Below are positions 59,829 through 64,000 of a stretch of 64,000 nucleotides of DNA, piece after piece (positions within the stretch are counted from its first letter, which is position 1; the number at the start of each line of letters is the position of its first letter). The stretch spans positions 325,424-389,423 of the forward strand of contig NZ_VJZZ01000001.1 in NCBI RefSeq assembly GCF_009659535.1, read 5' to 3'. Source of the stretch: Aggregicoccus sp. 17bor-14 (lineage in GTDB: Bacteria > Myxococcota > Myxococcia > Myxococcales > Myxococcaceae). Position numbers and translations under genes: made by a program. Below the pieces are notes generated by a model, which saw only the letters and a program-made list of their open reading frames with translations, was not told where the DNA came from and did no database searches.

Positions 59829-61724
59829 GTGCCGGACGAGGACCGCAGGCTGACGCTGGGTGCGCGCCCCTCGCTCGAGGGGCGCACGCGTTTCCGCGTC
59901 TGGGCGCCGCGGCGCGAGCGCGTCGAGGTGTGCCTCGCGGGTGCACCGGGCGCTTCCGCAGCCGTCTGCCTGCCGCTGCAGCGTGCGAGCGGGGGCTACT
60001 TCGAGGGCGAGCTGCCGGTGCCCACCGGCGCGCTCTACACGTACCGGCTCGATGGCGGGGCCTGCTTCCCGGACCCCGCCTCGCGCTTCCAGCCGCAGGG
60101 GCCTCACGGCCCCTCGCAAGTGGTGGACCCGCGCCGCCATGCGTGGGGGGACGCCGCCTGGCGGGGCCCCGAGCTCCGGGGCCAGGTGCTCTACGAGCTG
60201 CACGTGGGCACCTTCACGCGCGAGGGCACCTATGCGGCCGCGGCGCACCGCCTGCCGCAGCTCGCGGAGCTCGGCGTCACCTGCCTCGAGCTGATGCCGC
60301 TGCACACCTTCCCGGGCCGCTTCAACTGGGGCTACGACGGGGTCACCCTCTTCGCGCCCTGCGCCGTGTACGGCAGCCCGGACGACCTGCGCCGCTTCGT
60401 CGACCGCGCGCACGCGCTGGGGCTCTCGGTGCTGCTGGACGTCGTCTACAACCACCTGGGCCCGGACGGGAACTACCTCGCCCAGTACTCGCCCGGCTAC
60501 TTCAGCACCCGCTACCCGGGCGAGTGGGGAGACCCCACCAACTTCGACGCGTACCCGGACGCCGAGGGCAGCCGCGAGTTCTTCATCCAGAACGCCTGCC
60601 ACTGGGTGAGCGAGTACCACTTCGACGGGCTGCGGCTCGACGCCACCCAGAGCCTCTTCGATCAGAGCGCGCGCCACGTGGTGCAGGAGCTCACGGCGCG
60701 GGTGCGCGAGGCGGCGGGCCCCCGCCGCGTGCTCGTGGTCTCCGAGAACGAGCCCCAGGACGTGCGCTGCGTCCAAGCTCCCGAGCAGGGAGGCCACGGC
60801 ACGGACGCCCTGTGGATCGACGACTTCCACCACACGGCGCGCGTGGCGGCGCTGGGGCGGCGCGAGGCGTACCTCGTGGACTACACCGGCACGGCGCAGG
60901 AGCTGCTCTCGTGCGCGCTGCGCAACGCGCTCTACCAGGGCCAGCACTACCGCTGGCAGCAGAAGCCGCGCGGGACGCCCTTGCTGCACACCCCTGCCCC
61001 GCACGCCGTCTTCTTCCTGCAGAACCACGATCAGCTCGCCAACACGCTGCGCGGCGAGCGGCTGTGCCAGCTGGCGGGCCCCGCGCGGGCGCGCGCGCTG
61101 ACGCTGCTGCTGCTGCTCTTGCCGCAGACCCCGCTGCTCTTCATGGGCCAGGAGTGGGCGGCGAGCACGCCCTTCCTCTACTTCGTCGACCACAAGGAGG
61201 AGCTGCAGCCCCTGGTCGAGCGGGGCCGCAACGCCTTCGTCTCGCAGTTCCCGGCGGCGCGCGAGGCGCTGGAGCACGAGGGCTTCCGCATCCCCTTCGG
61301 CGAGGAGGCCTTCAGGCGCTCACAGCTGGACTGGAGCGAGTGCGAGCGCGAGCCGCACCGCGGCATGCGCGAGCTGCACCGTAAGCTGCTGCGGCTGCGG
61401 CGCGAGGACCCGGTGTTCGCGGCCCAGGCGCGCGAGCGGCTCGCGGGCGCGGTGCTCTCGCGCGACGCGCTGGTGCTGCGCTACCTGGGGGACGGGCAGC
61501 AGGGCGACCGGCTGCTGCTCTTGAACCTGGGGACCGAGCTGGACCTGTCCCCCTGCCCGGAGCCCCTGCTGGCGCCGGAGGCGGGAAAGCTTTGGCGCCC
61601 GCTGCTGTCTTCAGAGGAGACCCGCTTCGGCGGGAGCGGAATGGCGCCGCTCGAGGACGGGGGCCGCTGGCGACTCCCGGGGCAGACGGCCTGCGTACTC
61701 ATCAGTGAGGAGAGGACCGCGTGA
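59829..61724 (+). CDS. treZ: Malto-oligosyltrehalose trehalohydrolase
   Basis: A 631-aa GH13 enzyme that releases trehalose from maltooligosyl-trehalose. An N-terminal CBM48-like domain (TRFRVWAPRRERVEVCL) precedes the barrel: YELHVGTFTREGTY, FPGRFNWGYDGV, LDVVYNHLGPDG, DGLRLDATQ (nucleophile Asp), VVSENEPQ (acid Glu) and LQNHDQLAN (stabilising Asp). TPFLYFVDHKEEL is typical of TreZ rather than glycogen branching enzyme. The GTG start has GGGAGGG upstream. The partner treY is not in the window. It overlaps the debranching gene as GTGA. Confidence 0.88.
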   Translation: MPDEDRRLTLGARPSLEGRTRFRVWAPRRERVEVCLAGAPGASAAVCLPLQRASGGYFEGELPVPTGALYTYRLDGGACFPDPASRFQPQGPHGPSQVVDPRRHAWGDAAWRGPELRGQVLYELHVGTFTREGTYAAAAHRLPQLAELGVTCLELMPLHTFPGRFNWGYDGVTLFAPCAVYGSPDDLRRFVDRAHALGLSVLLDVVYNHLGPDGNYLAQYSPGYFSTRYPGEWGDPTNFDAYPDAEGSREFFIQNACHWVSEYHFDGLRLDATQSLFDQSARHVVQELTARVREAAGPRRVLVVSENEPQDVRCVQAPEQGGHGTDALWIDDFHHTARVAALGRREAYLVDYTGTAQELLSCALRNALYQGQHYRWQQKPRGTPLLHTPAPHAVFFLQNHDQLANTLRGERLCQLAGPARARALTLLLLLLPQTPLLFMGQEWAASTPFLYFVDHKEELQPLVERGRNAFVSQFPAAREALEHEGFRIPFGEEAFRRSQLDWSECEREPHRGMRELHRKLLRLRREDPVFAAQARERLAGAVLSRDALVLRYLGDGQQGDRLLLLNLGTELDLSPCPEPLLAPEAGKLWRPLLSSEETRFGGSGMAPLEDGGRWRLPGQTACVLISEERTA

Positions 61725-63772
61725 GAGAGAAATCGCCCCCCCTGCCGCGCATGGAGTTCCAGTGGCCGCGAGGCCCCGAGGCCAGCGAGGTGCTCAGCCG
61801 CGAGTGGCTGGTGACGAACGGGCGCGGCGGCTACGCGTCCGGCACCATTGCCGGCTGCAACACGCGCCGCTACCACGGCCTCTTCATCCCCAACATCCCC
61901 GAGCACGGGCGCACCGTGCTGCTCGCGCGCCTCACCGAGGAGGTGGTGCTCGGCGGAGGCGCCAAGCGCGTGCGCCTGGACGCCGAGGAGCACGCGGACG
62001 GCACGCTGGTGAGCAGCAACCTGCCCTTCCTGAGGGCGTTCCGGCTCCACGGCCTGCTGCCGGAGTGGGAGTTCGAGGTGGACGGCGCCCGGCTGCGGCG
62101 CCGGCTCGTCCTGGTCCACGGCACCAACAGCCTCTTCGTCGCGTGGGATCTGCTCTCGGGCTCCGAGCTCACCCTGCGCGTGCGCCCCTACCCGGTGATG
62201 CGCCCGCACGACCAGGGGATGCCGCCGCAGCCGTGGAGCCCGGTGGTGAACCTGCGCGAGGACCGCGTCGAGGTGCGCGCGAACGAGCACTCGCCCGCCA
62301 TGCGGATGAAGATCTTCGCGCCCCGCCCCATGCCCTTCGTGGGCCTCTACGACGTGTCCGCCCCGCTGCTGTACCGGACGGAGAAGGCGCGCGGCTACGA
62401 TCACGTGGAGACGCAGGCGAGCCCCGGCTACTTCGAGTGCACGCTGCGCGCCGGAGAGACCGTGGTGCTCGGCGTCACCACCGAGGACTGGAGCTCGCTC
62501 GGGACCCTGCCCACGGAGGCCTTCGAGCACGAGCAGACGCGCGAGCGGCACCTGCTCTCACGCGCGCCGGCCGCGACCCACGACAAGGTCGCCGAGCGGC
62601 TGGTGCTCGCGGCGGACCAGTTCGTCATCGAGCCCATGCGCCCGCGCGACGATGCCTGGGCGCGCGCCATCGGGCACGACGCGCGCAGCGTCATCGCCGG
62701 CTACCACTGGTTCACCGACTGGGGCCGCGACACGATGATCTCCCTGGAGGGGCTCACCCTGTGCACGGGGCGCCTGCGCGAGGCGGCGGCCATCCTGCGC
62801 ACCTTCCGTCACTACGTGCGCGACGGCCTGCTGCCCAACCTCTTTCCCGAGGGCAACAGCGAGGGCCTGTACCACACGGCGGACGCCACGCTCTGGTTCT
62901 TCCACGCCATCGACCGCTACCTGGAGACCACGAAGGACCGGGCGCTCCTTCAGGACTTCTTCCCCACCCTGCAGGAGATCGTCACCCGCCACCTGCAGGG
63001 CACGCGCTTCAACATCCGCATCGATCCCGCGGACGGCCTCTTCACCCAGGGCGAGCAGGGCTACCAGCTGACCTGGATGGACGCGAAGGTGGACGGCTGG
63101 GTCGTCACCCCGCGCCGCGGCAAGGCCGTGGAGCTCAACGCGCTCTGGTACAACGCCCTGCGCCTGATGGCCACGTGGGCCGAGCAGCTGGGAGAGGACC
63201 CGGCCCCCTACGTGCGCGACGCGGACCGCACCGAGGCCTCGTTCAACCAGCGCTTCTGGAACGAGCGCGAGGGCTGCCTCTACGACGTGGTGGACGCCGA
63301 GGGCGGTGGCAACGACGCCGCCGTGCGCCCGAACCAGATCTTCGCGATCTCGCTGCGCAACCCCGTGCTGCGCCGCGACCGCTGGGAGCCGGTGCTGCGC
63401 AAGGTCACCGAGCAGCTGCTCACCCCCGTGGGGCTGCGCTCGCTCGCCCCGGGCCACCCCGACTACAAGCCAAACTACGACGGCAACCTCCGCGCGCGCG
63501 ACGCCGCCTACCACCAGGGCACCGTGTGGAGCTGGCTCATCGGCCACTACGTGGATGCGCGCCTGAAGGTGGACCCGGACCGCTCGCGGGCCCGCGAGGT
63601 GCTCAGCGGGCTGCAGGAGCACCTGGAGCACGCCGGCGTCGGCCAGGTGAGCGAGATCTTCGACGCCACCGAGCCCTACCGCCCCCGCGGCTGCATCGCC
63701 CAGGCCTGGGGCATCGCCGAGGCCCTGCGGGTGTTCCTCAAGACGACCCCGGCGCAGGCTCCCGGCCGCTGA
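61721..63772 (+). CDS. Amylo-alpha-1,6-glucosidase / glycogen debranching enzyme-type protein
   Basis: A 683-aa protein of the GDE family (GH133-type). The N-terminal domain has REWLVTNGRGGYASGTIAGCNTRRYHGLF, diagnostic for the family; the (alpha/alpha)6 catalytic region begins about 290 with FTDWGRDTMISLEGL, then LFTQGEQGYQLTWMDAKVDGWVVTPR and YHQGTVWSWLIGHYVDA. It removes alpha-1,6-linked glucose from glycogen-like polymers, feeding linear glucans to the trehalose route of treZ. GTG start overlapping the treZ stop. Linking glycogen breakdown to trehalose is sensible for a spore-forming bacterium, but this is inference. Confidence 0.87.
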   Translation: MREKSPPLPRMEFQWPRGPEASEVLSREWLVTNGRGGYASGTIAGCNTRRYHGLFIPNIPEHGRTVLLARLTEEVVLGGGAKRVRLDAEEHADGTLVSSNLPFLRAFRLHGLLPEWEFEVDGARLRRRLVLVHGTNSLFVAWDLLSGSELTLRVRPYPVMRPHDQGMPPQPWSPVVNLREDRVEVRANEHSPAMRMKIFAPRPMPFVGLYDVSAPLLYRTEKARGYDHVETQASPGYFECTLRAGETVVLGVTTEDWSSLGTLPTEAFEHEQTRERHLLSRAPAATHDKVAERLVLAADQFVIEPMRPRDDAWARAIGHDARSVIAGYHWFTDWGRDTMISLEGLTLCTGRLREAAAILRTFRHYVRDGLLPNLFPEGNSEGLYHTADATLWFFHAIDRYLETTKDRALLQDFFPTLQEIVTRHLQGTRFNIRIDPADGLFTQGEQGYQLTWMDAKVDGWVVTPRRGKAVELNALWYNALRLMATWAEQLGEDPAPYVRDADRTEASFNQRFWNEREGCLYDVVDAEGGGNDAAVRPNQIFAISLRNPVLRRDRWEPVLRKVTEQLLTPVGLRSLAPGHPDYKPNYDGNLRARDAAYHQGTVWSWLIGHYVDARLKVDPDRSRAREVLSGLQEHLEHAGVGQVSEIFDATEPYRPRGCIAQAWGIAEALRVFLKTTPAQAPGR

Positions 63773-63817
63773 CGCTTGTGCTTGGCCCGCGCGGGCCGCC
63801 GGGTAGCATGCGCCGCC

Positions 63818-64000
63818 ATGGCGAAGACCCAGTACTGGCTGATCAAGAGCGAGCCCTCCGTCTACCCCTACGCGCAGCTGGAGCAGGAGGGGCGCACCGC
63901 GTGGACCGGGGTGCGCAACTTCGAGGCGCGCAACAACCTGCGCGCGATGCAGCCGGACGACCTCTGCCTCTACTACCACTCCAACGAGGGCAAGGCCGTG
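63818..64000 (+). CDS. EVE-domain protein, 5' part only
   Basis: The first 61 codons of a gene cut by the window end. MAKTQYWLIKSEPSVYPYAQL, WTGVRNFEARNNLRAMQ and LCLYYHSNEGKAV are the hallmark opening of EVE/PUA-like proteins (thymocyte nuclear protein 1 family), which bind modified bases in DNA or RNA. The ATG lies 45 nt after the debranching gene. Full-length members are about 150 residues; the remainder and its context are not visible. Confidence 0.85.
   Translation, partial: MAKTQYWLIKSEPSVYPYAQLEQEGRTAWTGVRNFEARNNLRAMQPDDLCLYYHSNEGKAV

Overview
The window comes from a high-GC myxobacterium, most likely Myxococcaceae or a near relative. Three things point there: GC-rich third codon positions that throw long antisense ORFs behind nearly every gene, many GTG starts with GTGA/ATGA stop-start overlaps, and two blocks whose gene order matches the Myxococcus xanthus exo genes for spore-coat polysaccharide. 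No rRNA, tRNA, CRISPR array, insertion sequence, prophage or integrase was recognised; this looks like core chromosome.

Layout. 1-4.7 kb: str operon on the minus strand (rpsL, rpsG, fusA, tuf) with a clear sigma70-type promoter at 4645-4672. 4.7-5.9 kb: minus-strand SurA-like chaperone and rimI. 6.0-15.3 kb: plus-strand DnaJ-like co-chaperone, HEAT-repeat protein, hybrid histidine kinase, argS, a PlsB-type acyltransferase and a CPBP intramembrane protease. 15.3-22.0 kb: minus-strand run of a membrane-anchored subtilase with a small partner gene, alpha/beta hydrolase, lipoprotein, RlmI-type rRNA methyltransferase, HAD phosphatase and a helical protein of unknown function. 22.1-27.4 kb: alpha/beta hydrolase, a large secreted lipoprotein with an N,N-dimethylformamidase-beta-like region and an NHL propeller, an M19 dipeptidase and a coiled-coil lipoprotein. 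27.7-29.3 kb: thiS-thiG-thiE-like thiazole genes. 29.3-32.1 kb: M1 aminopeptidase lipoprotein.

32.1-37.7 kb (minus): exoL-exoM-exoN-exoO-exoP (deacetylase, Wzx flippase, acyltransferase, two glycosyltransferases). 38.0-45.0 kb (plus): a complete System I cytochrome c maturation cluster, ccmA-B-C-D-E-F-G-H-I, followed by an alpha/beta hydrolase. 46.0-48.6 kb: second M1 aminopeptidase. 48.6-59.2 kb (minus): exoA to exoI, the Wza-like exporter, outer-membrane barrel, Wzz-like co-polymerase, BY-kinase, priming sugar transferase, YvcK-like protein, two FemAB-like acyltransferases and an aminotransferase. 59.6-64.0 kb (plus): small membrane protein, treZ, glycogen-debranching-type enzyme and the start of an EVE-domain gene.

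How it works together. The two exo blocks encode most of a Wzx/Wzy-dependent pathway: ExoE primes the lipid carrier, ExoO/ExoP extend, ExoG/H/I and ExoL/N modify sugars, ExoM flips, ExoC/ExoD control polymerisation, ExoA/ExoB export. The Wzy polymerase is not in the window. The most interesting reading is regulatory: both exo operons are preceded, on the correct strand, by a match to the sigma54 -24/-12 promoter with exact TGGCAC and GG-N10-GC spacing. The exoA promoter also has three GCCCAC hexamers exactly 21 bp apart about 155-200 bp upstream of the predicted start, as expected of an enhancer array. Other unusual points are a PlsB protein with a second, catalytically dead acyltransferase-like segment, a lipoprotein subtilase ending in a multi-pass membrane domain, a 24-proline linker, and a str promoter whose spacer is a G/C palindrome.
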